Assembly (NCBI GenBank): GCA_022340805.1
Contig: JAJDNF010000039.1
Coordinates: forward strand, 1 to 46,978
Direction: 5' to 3'
Origin: Chromatiaceae bacterium
Lineage (GTDB): Bacteria; Pseudomonadota; Gammaproteobacteria; Chromatiales; Chromatiaceae
DNA length: 46,978 nucleotides
The position numbers and the translations under genes were made by a program. The notes beneath the pieces are model-generated. The model had not been told where the DNA came from and ran no database searches. It saw only the letters and a list, made by a program, of their open reading frames with translations. Positions 17,381-25,245 of this stretch are shown here, one piece after another. Within the stretch, counting starts at the first letter, position 1, and each line of letters begins with the position of its first letter.

Positions 17381-17857
17381 TCAATTGGCCTCGGCAATCT
17401 TCTCGTCGAATAGCCTCTTGAGCAACCCGACCCTGTTCCTGTTTACACCCATGTCACTATATCCAACCCTGGACGCCGAACGAATATGGATCAGCTGTTG
17501 CGCCGAATCCAGCCTGATTTCCACGTCATCCACAAACCTGAAAATGCTCGAGGTAAATGTGGCCGCCAGGTAATTTTTAGCTTCAGACTCGACGTGACCG
17601 CCCGATTCTTCAATCGCTTCTCTTAGTAGTGACAACGCATCCACGGTGACGTTCCGAGGAATGATGATGGGCTCGACGTAATGATCGACATCATCTGAGT
17701 GCTCACTGCAGACGCAATTAGGTGTCTTCGCACATTTCGACAGGGCTCCCTCGACCAGCCCGGCGGCGCCACCCTGCTTCGACACGCGGCTGAAAATCGA
17801 CAGCAGGAGGATCACGGCGACGATCAGAACAAAGATAGTGATCAGTAGTGTCTTCAC
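17381..17857 (-). CDS. DUF1499-family membrane-anchored protein
   Basis: 158 residues from a GTG start (VKTLLITIF). One N-terminal transmembrane helix is followed by a DUF1499 domain. Family marks are KTPNCVCS early in the domain (two cysteines) and the C-terminal segment GVNRNRVGLLKRLFDE. The frame could also begin at another GTG (17884), but only the one at 17857 has a GGTGG-like site ahead of it. DUF1499 has no known reaction. The gene is spaced over 100 bp from the lipocalin and may be transcribed separately. Confidence 0.75.
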   Translation of the reverse strand: MKTLLITIFVLIVAVILLLSIFSRVSKQGGAAGLVEGALSKCAKTPNCVCSEHSDDVDHYVEPIIIPRNVTVDALSLLREAIEESGGHVESEAKNYLAATFTSSIFRFVDDVEIRLDSAQQLIHIRSASRVGYSDMGVNRNRVGLLKRLFDEKIAEAN

Positions 17858-17973
17858 AGGTATCCACCGGTCAGCGACCGGCACCAGACCAAGGGGCCGG
17901 AGGCCGTTGCGGGCCTGGCTGGTGCAGGACCCGGTGAGCGCAGCAGGCGTGCTGAACGCATGGTCGGCAGCGA

Positions 17974-18393
17974 CTATTCCCGGTCCGCCAGCAACTCTGG
18001 ATGGTCCCGCTCCAGCACAAGGAAGAACACTGCGGCCTCTTCCCTGCTCATTCCCCGTTCCTGCAAAATCTCTGCAAGACGCGCTTTCCGCTGGGTTTTC
18101 ACTCCAGATAACGCCTCTTCGACAGAAACGCCCTGCTGTTGCCAGAATCTGGACTCGCGCTCCTGAACAAGTTTCCGGTACTCGGCCGATTCTTCGGCGT
18201 TGAGGCTTCTTTCCTTCTGTATCTCATCGTATTCGAACTGGCGTTGCGACTTGGCCGGCGGAAGAAAAATTTTCGAATCGCTTTGGAACGGGCTGTCGGC
18301 CGGCGACGAGTCAAACACCCCGGGTCCAATCAGCAGGTAGCCGATCGCCAATACGATCACCCAAACCGCTACGCGTAGTAAGACATGAATCAT
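17974..18393 (-). CDS. Membrane-anchored helical protein, unknown function
   Basis: 139 residues: an N-terminal transmembrane helix (VLLRVAVWVIVLAIGYLLIG), a short linker, then a charged, largely helical domain rich in Glu, Arg and Gln (residues about 52-139). The helical tail contains REEAAVFFLVLERDHPELL. I do not recognise the family; lipase-chaperone-like helical tails come to mind but the match is superficial. It sits between Uup and the DUF1499 gene, all on the minus strand. Confidence 0.6.
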   Translation of the reverse strand: MIHVLLRVAVWVIVLAIGYLLIGPGVFDSSPADSPFQSDSKIFLPPAKSQRQFEYDEIQKERSLNAEESAEYRKLVQERESRFWQQQGVSVEEALSGVKTQRKARLAEILQERGMSREEAAVFFLVLERDHPELLADRE

Positions 18394-18422
18394 ATTGTTG
18401 GTTCCACCGACTGCGTCACTGG

Positions 18423-18447
18423 TGCGCTACACAGCTGTTACAGCGCA
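18423..18447 (-). terminator. Weak hairpin downstream of uup
   Basis: TGCGCT (18423-18428) and AGCGCA (18442-18447) can pair around a 13-nt loop that contains ACAGCTGT, itself palindromic. It lies 28 bp past the uup stop and 30 bp ahead of the next gene. No U-run, so only a possible terminator. Confidence 0.3.
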
Positions 18448-18474
18448 GCACAGACATTCGTGTAATCCACCCGG

Positions 18475-20376
18475 TCAGCCCTCGAGGACCGCCCATCGTT
18501 CGTAGGCCTGCGCCAGTTCCTGCTCGACCTGCTGCATGCGCGCATTGAGTTCGCCGACCCTGGCTGCCGACTCGCGGTACAGATCCGGGCTGGCGAGCGT
18601 GCCCTGGATCTGGCCGAGTTCGGTCTCCAACGCCTCGATACGTGCCGGCAGCTGGTCGAGTTCGCGCTGGTCCTTGTAGCTGAGCTTCTTGGCCTTCGGC
18701 ACTTCGGCAGGCTTGGATTCGGCCGGCTTCTGATCGGCGGGTGGCGTGCTGCCTGCCTTGCGCCTTACCGGCGAGATCTGCGCCTCGCGTTGACGCAGCC
18801 AGTCCTGGTAACCACCGACATAGGCGTTCACCCTGCCCTCACCTTCGAACACCAGGGTGCTGGTGACCACGTTGTCGAGGAACGCCCGGTCGTGGCTGAC
18901 CAGCAGCAGGGTGCCGTCGAAATCGAGCAGCAGCTCCTCGAGCAATTCGAGCGTCTCCAGATCCAGATCGTTGGTCGGTTCGTCCATCACCAGCACATTG
19001 GCCGGCTTGGTGAACAACTTGGCCAACAGCAGGCGGTTGCGCTCGCCGCCGGACAGCGCGCGCACCGGCTGGCGACAGCGCTTGGGCGGAAACAGGAAAT
19101 CCTGCAGATAGCTGATGATGTGTTTTTCCTTGCCGTTGACCGTTACCTTGTCGCTGCCGCCGGCAACGTTGTCGATCACGGTCTTGTCCAGCTCCAGCTG
19201 ATCACGCAGCTGGTCGAAATACGCGACCTCGAGCTTGGTGCCGAGGTCGATGCGGCCAGTATCGGGCGTGAGCCGACCGAGCAGCAGGTTGAGCAGGGTC
19301 GACTTGCCGCAGCCGTTCGGCCCGATGATGCCGATCCGGTCGCCGCGGATAATGGTGGTCGAGAAATCGCGAACGATCGGCCGGCCATTCCACGCGTAGC
19401 TCACGCCGACCGCCTCGCACACCAGTTTGCCCGAGCGGTCGGCGGCGTTCATCGCGATCTTTGCAGTGCCCTGGCGGCTGCGCCGGTCACCGTACTCGCG
19501 GCGCATCGCCTCGAGTCGCCGCACCCGCCCCTCGTTGCGCGTGCGCCGTGCCTTGATCCCCTGGCGCACCCAGACCTCTTCCTGTGCCAGACGCTTGTCG
19601 AAACGCGCCTGCTCGAGCGCCTCGGCGTTGTCCATCTCGGCGCGCCGGCGCAGGTAATTCTGGTAGTCACCCGGGAAATCGCTGATCTGTCCACGGTCGA
19701 GTTCGACGATGCGGGTCGCCAGACGCTGCAGAAAGCCGCGGTCGTGGGTGATGAACACCAGCGTGCCCGGCCAGTTGAGCAGGAACTCTTCGAGCCAGCT
19801 GATCGACTCGACGTCGAGATGGTTGGTCGGCTCGTCGAGCAACAGCAGCTGCGGATCGGCGGCCAGCGCGCGCGCCAGCAATACGCGCCGCTTCATCCCG
19901 CCCGACAGCTGACCGAAGGTGTCATCGGGGTTGAGCTGCATGCGCGAGACCACGCTCTCGACCTGCTGCTCCATGCGCCAGCCGTCGGCGGCCTCGAGCT
20001 GGTGCTGGATGCGCTCGAATCGGGCCATCGCCGCCTCGCCGGCGTCGTCGGCCAAGGCATGACTGGCGGCGTGATACTGCTTGATCAGCTCGGCGGTTGC
20101 GCCGACCCCATCGGCGACCACCTCGAACACGCTGCCGTGCAGCTGCTCGGGAACCTCCTGGGTGAGGCGCGCGATGCGCACCCCCTGATTGACCACGCGC
20201 TCGCCATCATCGGCCTTGAGTTCGCCGGCGATCAGCTTGAGCAGGGTCGATTTGCCCTCGCCGTTACGGCCGAGCAGGCAGATGCGTTCTCCGGCCTCGA
20301 TCGACAGATCGATGCCGTCGATCAGCGCAGGATCGCCGAAGCTCAGGTGCAGGTCGCGCAGGGTCAGGAGTGCCAT
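18475..20376 (-). CDS. uup: ABC-F ATPase Uup
   Basis: 633 residues with two ABC cassettes and no membrane span. First Walker A GRNGEGKST, signature LSGGMKRRV and Walker B LLLLDEPTNHLD; second Walker A GPNGCGKST, signature LSGGERNRL and Walker B VLVMDEPTNDLD. The linker carries the ABC-F signature of charged helices (about 240-320), and the C-terminus has a coiled coil (KLSYKDQRELDQLPARIEALE), typical of Uup, which binds branched DNA or ribosomes. The ATG at 20376 is chosen because homology starts at MALLTLRDL; a GTG lies 21 bases earlier. Confidence 0.92.
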   Translation of the reverse strand: MALLTLRDLHLSFGDPALIDGIDLSIEAGERICLLGRNGEGKSTLLKLIAGELKADDGERVVNQGVRIARLTQEVPEQLHGSVFEVVADGVGATAELIKQYHAASHALADDAGEAAMARFERIQHQLEAADGWRMEQQVESVVSRMQLNPDDTFGQLSGGMKRRVLLARALAADPQLLLLDEPTNHLDVESISWLEEFLLNWPGTLVFITHDRGFLQRLATRIVELDRGQISDFPGDYQNYLRRRAEMDNAEALEQARFDKRLAQEEVWVRQGIKARRTRNEGRVRRLEAMRREYGDRRSRQGTAKIAMNAADRSGKLVCEAVGVSYAWNGRPIVRDFSTTIIRGDRIGIIGPNGCGKSTLLNLLLGRLTPDTGRIDLGTKLEVAYFDQLRDQLELDKTVIDNVAGGSDKVTVNGKEKHIISYLQDFLFPPKRCRQPVRALSGGERNRLLLAKLFTKPANVLVMDEPTNDLDLETLELLEELLLDFDGTLLLVSHDRAFLDNVVTSTLVFEGEGRVNAYVGGYQDWLRQREAQISPVRRKAGSTPPADQKPAESKPAEVPKAKKLSYKDQRELDQLPARIEALETELGQIQGTLASPDLYRESAARVGELNARMQQVEQELAQAYERWAVLEG

Positions 20377-20418
20377 CGGGGCCGCATCCTGACACAAAGC
20401 CGCGTCGACGGCACGTGC

Positions 20419-21018
20419 TCAGCGCCGCGTGAGCAGGTAGCCGATCTCTACCAGCCCGTTCGGGTGGGGTACCTGCAGCGGTGGCTCATCCGGCCACACC
20501 CAGCGCGCCGCGCCGAACAGGCTACGCATGTCCGGCAGCGGGCAGTCGAACGGCGGTCCGCCCTGATGCCCGGTCTGCATGAACAGCGCCAACAGCGAAC
20601 CGCCGGGCCGCAGCCAGTCCGCCAGTCGGCTTTCGTAGGCGGCCCAGTGGCCGGGATCGAGCGCGCACAGACAGGTCTGCTCGTAGACCGCATCGAAAGG
20701 CCCGGGTGGCTGCCAATGCAACAGGTCGGCCTGCACGACGTTGGCGTACAGGCCCAATTCGGCGAGCTGGCCGAGCAGGCGCATCACCGGCTGCGAGGCG
20801 ATATCCACCGCGGTCACCTGGCAGCCGGCACGGATCAGCTCGGCGACCTCGTGGCCGTGCCCACAGCCGGGCACCAGTACGCGCCCGGCAGGCAGCTGCC
20901 CAGCCGCCAGCCAGTGGCGCAGCGCCGGGCTGACCTGGCCGCGATCCCAGCCGGTCTTGCCCGCGCTGTAGCGTTGCTCCCATTCATGTTGTCGATGCGA
21001 CGACTCGGTCACGGCCAT
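20419..21018 (-). CDS. TPMT-family SAM-dependent methyltransferase
   Basis: 199 residues. The N-terminal EWEQRYSAGKTGWDRGQVSPAL and the SAM motif RVLVPGCGHGHEVAEL identify the thiopurine S-methyltransferase family, which in bacteria methylates thiol, selenium or tellurium compounds. Acidic motif II is AVDIA and motif VI is WLRPGGSLLALFMQTGHQGGPP. The natural substrate cannot be read from the sequence. It is 42 bp from uup, probably co-transcribed with it as the first gene, and diverges from the FNR-like regulator. AGGGG lies just before the ATG. Confidence 0.85.
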   Translation of the reverse strand: MAVTESSHRQHEWEQRYSAGKTGWDRGQVSPALRHWLAAGQLPAGRVLVPGCGHGHEVAELIRAGCQVTAVDIASQPVMRLLGQLAELGLYANVVQADLLHWQPPGPFDAVYEQTCLCALDPGHWAAYESRLADWLRPGGSLLALFMQTGHQGGPPFDCPLPDMRSLFGAARWVWPDEPPLQVPHPNGLVEIGYLLTRR

Positions 21019-21096
21019 TCACCCCTGCACATGGCTTAATTGGCCGCAACTTAAGGCAATTTCCCTGCTATCCCAACACCTAATTTGGTCGGTTTG

Positions 21097-21106
21097 GCGA
21101 TATCGC
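21097..21106. promoter_or_regulatory. GCGATATCGC palindrome between the methyltransferase and FNR-like genes
   Basis: A perfect 10-bp palindrome 29 bp before the regulator ATG, in a 117-bp divergent gap. It could be an operator for either gene; it does not match the FNR consensus. Confidence 0.3.
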
Positions 21107-21135
21107 TGAAGGTTCCGAGCCGGTAGACTTCGCCA

Positions 21136-21843
21136 ATGGGTATCCGGGTTGCATTCAAAGAGGCGTGGTCGGGTCAGGCCGACTGTCGGCAATGCGCACT
21201 GCGCGAGTCGGTGCTGTTCGCCGGCCTCCACGAGACCGATTTCGAGAAGATCCATCAGCCGATCAACCAGTTCGAGCTGGAGCCCGGTCAGGTCCTTTAT
21301 CGCGCCGGCGAAATCGGCGATCGCATGTTCACGATCCGCAGCGGCCTGGTCAAGCTGGTCCAGTACCTGCCGGACGGCGCGCAGCGCATCGTGCGCCTGG
21401 TCCGAACGTCGGACGTCGCCGGGCTCGAGTCATTGATCGGCACCCCTTACGAGCACGACGCCATCGTGCTCCAGCCGACCGAGGTCTGCTGCCTGCCGGT
21501 GACCACCGTGCAAGCGCTGAGCAAGGACAGCCCGGCGCTGCATGTCGAGCTGCTGAAACGCTGGCAGCGCGCCCTCAGCGAGGCCGACGCCTGGCTCACC
21601 GAGCTCTCGACCGGGCCGGCGCGCGAACGGGTCGCCCGCCTGCTGCTGCGCCTGGTGCGCGATCAGGATCCGCCGGAGTGCACCCTGTTCGGGCGCGAGG
21701 ACCTCGGCGCGATGCTCGGCATCACCACCGAGACGGCCAGCCGCGCCGTGGCCGAGTTCAGGCGCCAGGGCCTGATGACCGAACTCGGTGGCAACCGCTT
21801 CCGGATCGACATCGCAGGTCTGCGCGAACTGCTGGTCGGTTGA
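21136..21843 (+). CDS. CRP/FNR-family transcription regulator
   Basis: 235 residues: N-terminal cysteine pair C17-x2-C20, cyclic-nucleotide-binding-like beta roll (about 30-120), dimer helix, and a winged-helix DNA-binding domain (about 175-230). The recognition helix TTETASRAVAEFRRQGL keeps the E-x2-S-R residues with which FNR reads TTGAT half-sites. Beyond C17 and C20 the only cysteines are C118 and C119, so four are available for an iron-sulfur cluster, but the spacing differs from E. coli FNR (three N-terminal plus one). It sits directly upstream of cydAB on the same strand and is the obvious candidate to control it. Confidence 0.88.
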   Translation: MGIRVAFKEAWSGQADCRQCALRESVLFAGLHETDFEKIHQPINQFELEPGQVLYRAGEIGDRMFTIRSGLVKLVQYLPDGAQRIVRLVRTSDVAGLESLIGTPYEHDAIVLQPTEVCCLPVTTVQALSKDSPALHVELLKRWQRALSEADAWLTELSTGPARERVARLLLRLVRDQDPPECTLFGREDLGAMLGITTETASRAVAEFRRQGLMTELGGNRFRIDIAGLRELLVG

Positions 21844-21895
21844 CCGCATTGGCCGAATAACCACATGGCTGTCGAAGACGACCTTTGTGTCGCTG

Positions 21896-21937
21896 TTGCG
21901 ATGCGTCAATGACTTCGCGCCGCGCTGCCTCTAGACT
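21896..21937 (+). promoter_or_regulatory. Predicted cydA promoter with FNR-like box at -41.5
   Basis: TTGCG-ATGC-GTCAA (21896-21909) matches the FNR consensus TTGAT-N4-ATCAA at 7 of 10 positions, with both outer trinucleotides intact. A -10-like TAGACT lies at 21932-21937. The start this predicts (21944) is exactly 41.5 bp from the box centre, the classic class II activator position. The start itself is inferred, not shown. Confidence 0.5.
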
Positions 21938-22021
21938 TTACTGACAAATCGTACGCCGGCGCGTGCGATTTTTTTGCGGCCCGATCTTCCCTCGGCGTTC
22001 CCGTCATCCAGCCTCGTCCGC

Positions 22022-22045
22022 GGACCACGGACCACGGACCACGGA
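22022..22045 (+). repeat. Heptamer tandem repeat in the cydA leader
   Basis: Three copies of GGACCAC and the start of a fourth lie immediately before the cydA ribosome site (ACGGAG) and 10 bp from its ATG. Such short repeats can change length by slippage. Confidence 0.7.
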
Positions 22046-22054
22046 GTCCATGAC

Positions 22055-23656
22055 ATGCTTGACCCACTGATGATTGAGCTTTCGCGCTGGCAGTTCGCGC
22101 TCACCGCGCTGTATCACTTCCTGTTCGTGCCGCTGACCCTCGGCCTGACCTGGATCCTGGTGATCATGGAGACGGTGTACGTGATGACCGGCAAACCGAT
22201 CTACAAGGACATGACCAAGTTCTGGGGCAAGCTGTTCGGCATCAACTTCGCCCTTGGCGTGACCACCGGCCTGACCATGGAGTTCGAGTTCGGCACCAAC
22301 TGGGCCTATTACGCGCACTACGTCGGCGACGTGTTCGGCGCCCCGCTGGCGATCGAGGGCCTGATGGCCTTCTTCCTCGAGTCGACCTTCGTCGGCATGT
22401 TCTTCCTCGGCTGGGAGCGCCTCACCAAGCTGCAACACCTTGGCGTGACCTTCCTCACTGCGCTGGGCACCAACCTGTCGGCGCTATGGATCCTGGTCGC
22501 CAATGGCTGGATGCAGAACCCTGTCGGCGCGGAGTTTAACGCCGAGACCATGCGCATGGAGATGACCAGCTTCGCCGAGTTGTTCTTCAACCCGGTCGCG
22601 CAGGTCAAGTTCGTGCACACCGCGGCTGCAGGTTATGTCGCCGGCTCGATGTTCGTCGCCGGCATCTCCGCCTATTACCTGCTGAACAAACGCGATCTGG
22701 GCTTCGCTCGCCGCTCGATGGCGGTCGCACTCGGCTTCGGTCTCGCCTCGATCCTGTCGGTGATCGTGCTCGGTGACGAATCGGGTTACGAGGTCGGCGA
22801 GGTGCAGAAGGTCAAGCTGGCCGCGGTCGAGGCGGAATGGGAGACCGAGCAGCCGCCAGCGGCCTTCACGATTGCCGGGTGGCCCGACAACGAGGCCCAG
22901 GTGACGCATGGTGCGATCAGGGTCCCATATGCGCTGGGCATCATTGCGACGCGCTCGATCGACGAAGAGGTGCAGGGCATCAGGGATCTGCAGGTGCACG
23001 CCGAGGCACGTATCCGCGCCGGCATCGTCGCCTACCGCGCACTGACCGCGATCCGCGAGGGCCGCGCCGACGAGCAGGACGAGGCGCTGTTCGAGATGTA
23101 CAAGAAAGACCTCGGTTACGGTCTGCTGCTCAAGCAGTTCACGGAAAAGGTGGTCGATGCTACGGAGGAGCAGATTGTGCTCGCCGCCAAGGGCACCATC
23201 CCGAACGTAGCGGCCATGTTCTGGACCTTCCGTGTGATGGTGTTCAGCGGCTTCCTGATGCTGTTCATGTTTGTCGGCGGCTTCTACCTGAACGCGCGCC
23301 GCCGCCTCGAGCGCCACCGCTGGCTGCTGCGCCTGTTCCTGTACGGCATCCCGCTGCCCTGGCTGGCCATCGAGACCGGCTGGTTCGTCGCCGAGTACGG
23401 TCGCCAGCCGTGGGCAATCGGTGAGGTGCTGCCGACCTTCCTGGCCACCTCCACCCTGAATGCCTCCGACCTGATGATCAGCATCGCCGGCTTCGTGACC
23501 TTTTACACGGTACTGGCGGTGATCGAGCTGTTCCTGATGTTCAAGTTCGCGCGCCTCGGGCCGAGCTCGCTGCACACCGGGCGCTACCACTTCGAATCGG
23601 GCGGCGCTGGCGTAGCCACGCTCGCCGACGCCCCGGCCAGAGAACGCACCGAATAA
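22055..23656 (+). CDS. cydA: Cytochrome bd ubiquinol oxidase subunit I
   Basis: 533 residues, closely like E. coli CydA. Heme ligands: H21 (ALYHF, heme b595 by homology), H188 (VKFVH, heme b558) and Met in the FRVMV segment; the proton-path glutamates are E101 and E109. The Q-loop is the long type (SGYEVGEVQKVKLAAVEAEWET onward), followed by GRQPWAIGEVLPT. It oxidises quinol and reduces oxygen to water with high affinity and without proton pumping. The frame is open further upstream, but MLDPLMIELSRWQFAL aligns with the E. coli start, so I take the ATG at 22055. First gene of cydABX; the FNR-like regulator precedes it. Confidence 0.96.
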   Translation: MLDPLMIELSRWQFALTALYHFLFVPLTLGLTWILVIMETVYVMTGKPIYKDMTKFWGKLFGINFALGVTTGLTMEFEFGTNWAYYAHYVGDVFGAPLAIEGLMAFFLESTFVGMFFLGWERLTKLQHLGVTFLTALGTNLSALWILVANGWMQNPVGAEFNAETMRMEMTSFAELFFNPVAQVKFVHTAAAGYVAGSMFVAGISAYYLLNKRDLGFARRSMAVALGFGLASILSVIVLGDESGYEVGEVQKVKLAAVEAEWETEQPPAAFTIAGWPDNEAQVTHGAIRVPYALGIIATRSIDEEVQGIRDLQVHAEARIRAGIVAYRALTAIREGRADEQDEALFEMYKKDLGYGLLLKQFTEKVVDATEEQIVLAAKGTIPNVAAMFWTFRVMVFSGFLMLFMFVGGFYLNARRRLERHRWLLRLFLYGIPLPWLAIETGWFVAEYGRQPWAIGEVLPTFLATSTLNASDLMISIAGFVTFYTVLAVIELFLMFKFARLGPSSLHTGRYHFESGGAGVATLADAPARERTE

Positions 23657-23668
23657 CGGAGAACCGAC

Positions 23669-24811
23669 ATGATTCTGGATTACGAAACACTCAAGTTCGT
23701 CTGGTGGGTCCTGGTCGGCGTGTTGCTGGTCGGCTTCGCGATCATGGACGGCATGGACATGGGGGTCGGCGCTTTGCTGCCGTTCCTCGGCAAAGACGAC
23801 GCCGAGCGCCGCGTCATCATCAACACCGTCGGTCCGCACTGGGACGGCAACCAGGTGTGGTTCATCACCGCCGGCGGTGCGATCTTCGCCGCCTGGCCGG
23901 CGGTGTATGCGGCGGCTTTCTCGGGCTTCTACTTTGCGATGCTGCTGGTGCTGTTCGCGCTGTTCCTGCGCCCGGTCGGCTTCGACTACCGGTCCAAGCT
24001 GGAGGACCCGCGCTGGCGCAACACCTGGGACTGGGGCCTGCTGGTCGGCAGCGCGGTGCCGGTGACCGTGTTCGGGATCGCATTCGGCAACCTGCTGCAG
24101 GGCGTGCCATTCAACTTCGACGGCCTGATGCGGCCCTGGTACAGCGGCAGCTTCTTTGGGCTGCTCAATCCGTTCGCGCTGCTCGCCGGCGTGGTCAGCC
24201 TGGCGATGATCGTGCTGCATGGGGCGGTCTGGCTGCAGCTGCGCGCCGACCAGCCGATCGCCGGACGCGCGCGCACCGCCGCACAGATCGCGGGACTGGT
24301 GTTCATCGCCACCTTTGCACTGGCCGGGCTGTGGCTAAGCCTCGGCATCGACGGATACCAGATCGTCAGCGCGCCCGATCACGGTGCGCAACCGAACCCG
24401 CTGGGCAAGGAGGTCGTGATCGCTGCCGGCGCCTGGCTGCACAACTATCAGGCCTACCCGCTGACGCTCGCTGCACCGGCGCTGGCCTTCGGTGCCGCCG
24501 CACTGGCAATCCTGCTGGCACGTGTCGAGCGCGCCGGCTGGGCCTTCCTGATGACCTCGCTGACCCAGGCCGGCGTGATCTTCACCGCCGGGATCTCGAT
24601 GTTCCCGTTCGTGATGCCGTCGAGCACCAACCCGAACAGCAGCCTGACGCTGTGGGATGCCTCGTCGAGCCACCTGACCCTGAACGTGATGTTCATCGCG
24701 GCGGTGATCTTCGTGCCGATCATCATCAGCTACACGACGTGGAACTTCTACAAGATGTGGCGGGTGGTGACAATCAAAGAGATCACCGAGCAAAGCCACC
24801 TGGCGTACTGA
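23669..24811 (+). CDS. cydB: Cytochrome bd ubiquinol oxidase subunit II
   Basis: 380 residues, eight to nine predicted membrane helices. Family marks: IMDGMDMGVGALLPFLG, HWDGNQVWFITAGGAIFAAWP, and the C-terminal WNFYKMWRVV. It forms the heterodimer with CydA that holds the quinone and heme sites together. It follows cydA after 12 bp with a GGAGA ribosome site and precedes cydX by 31 bp. Confidence 0.96.
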   Translation: MILDYETLKFVWWVLVGVLLVGFAIMDGMDMGVGALLPFLGKDDAERRVIINTVGPHWDGNQVWFITAGGAIFAAWPAVYAAAFSGFYFAMLLVLFALFLRPVGFDYRSKLEDPRWRNTWDWGLLVGSAVPVTVFGIAFGNLLQGVPFNFDGLMRPWYSGSFFGLLNPFALLAGVVSLAMIVLHGAVWLQLRADQPIAGRARTAAQIAGLVFIATFALAGLWLSLGIDGYQIVSAPDHGAQPNPLGKEVVIAAGAWLHNYQAYPLTLAAPALAFGAAALAILLARVERAGWAFLMTSLTQAGVIFTAGISMFPFVMPSSTNPNSSLTLWDASSSHLTLNVMFIAAVIFVPIIISYTTWNFYKMWRVVTIKEITEQSHLAY

Positions 24812-24842
24812 AATCTGGCCTACTGATCAGCGGAGCGGACTT

Positions 24843-24968
24843 ATGTGGTACTTCACCTGGATACTCGGCGTGCTGCTGGCACTGGCGTTCGGCGTGATCA
24901 ACGTGATGTGGCTGGAGAACGAGAAATGTCTTGATGACGAGCTCTGTGAGGGCAACGAGCGCGATTGA
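24843..24968 (+). CDS. cydX: CydX, small subunit of cytochrome bd
   Basis: A 41-residue protein starting MWYFTWILGVLLALAFGVINVMWLE, one membrane helix, matching the CydX/YbgT start seen across Gammaproteobacteria. It stabilises the heme environment of CydAB. GGAG lies 7 bases before the ATG. The C-terminal tail is odd: KCLDDELCEGNERD contains two cysteines five residues apart, on the periplasmic or cytoplasmic face depending on topology. No ybgE gene follows, unlike the E. coli operon. Confidence 0.9.
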   Translation: MWYFTWILGVLLALAFGVINVMWLENEKCLDDELCEGNERD

Positions 24969-25065
24969 GCCGGCGATCCCGGCCTCGTTCCGGACAGGCC
25001 CGGCCGGTATGCCGGGCTGGTTGCACCGCCAGGAGGCAACGTCATCTTGCTGCGCGTAAACGGCG

Positions 25066-25183
25066 GTGCAATTCGCATCGCCCATTGCACAGCAACATAT
25101 AGCGTGCAATAGCACAGCGTATCGCGCCTTATTCGTACACCCGCGGAAAAACTGCCTGTAGGCAATAGCGCAGCGTATTGCAC
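25066..25183. repeat. Alternating GTGCAAT/ATTGCAC array with a 17-bp direct repeat
   Basis: The heptamer GTGCAAT (or its complement ATTGCAC) occurs four times in alternating orientation at 25066-25072, 25084-25090, 25104-25110 and 25177-25183. The longer unit GCAATAGC(A/G)CAGCGTAT occurs at 25106-25122 and 25162-25178 (16 of 17 identical, 56 bp apart). The array fills the gap between the cydX stop and the end of the opposed oxygenase gene. Confidence 0.65.
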
Positions 25184-25245
25184 CATCTGGCGCTCCCGAA
25201 ACGAACCCTTCCAGTTGCACCCGAACCCGGCGGACAGCCGCACAC

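Noticed and set aside
18790..21039. 749-residue open frame on the + strand
   Set aside because: Antisense to uup and the methyltransferase, both well supported; no recognisable protein features.
25066..25183. CRISPR-like array
   Set aside because: The units are short, alternate in orientation, and have no regular spacer length; no cas genes nearby.
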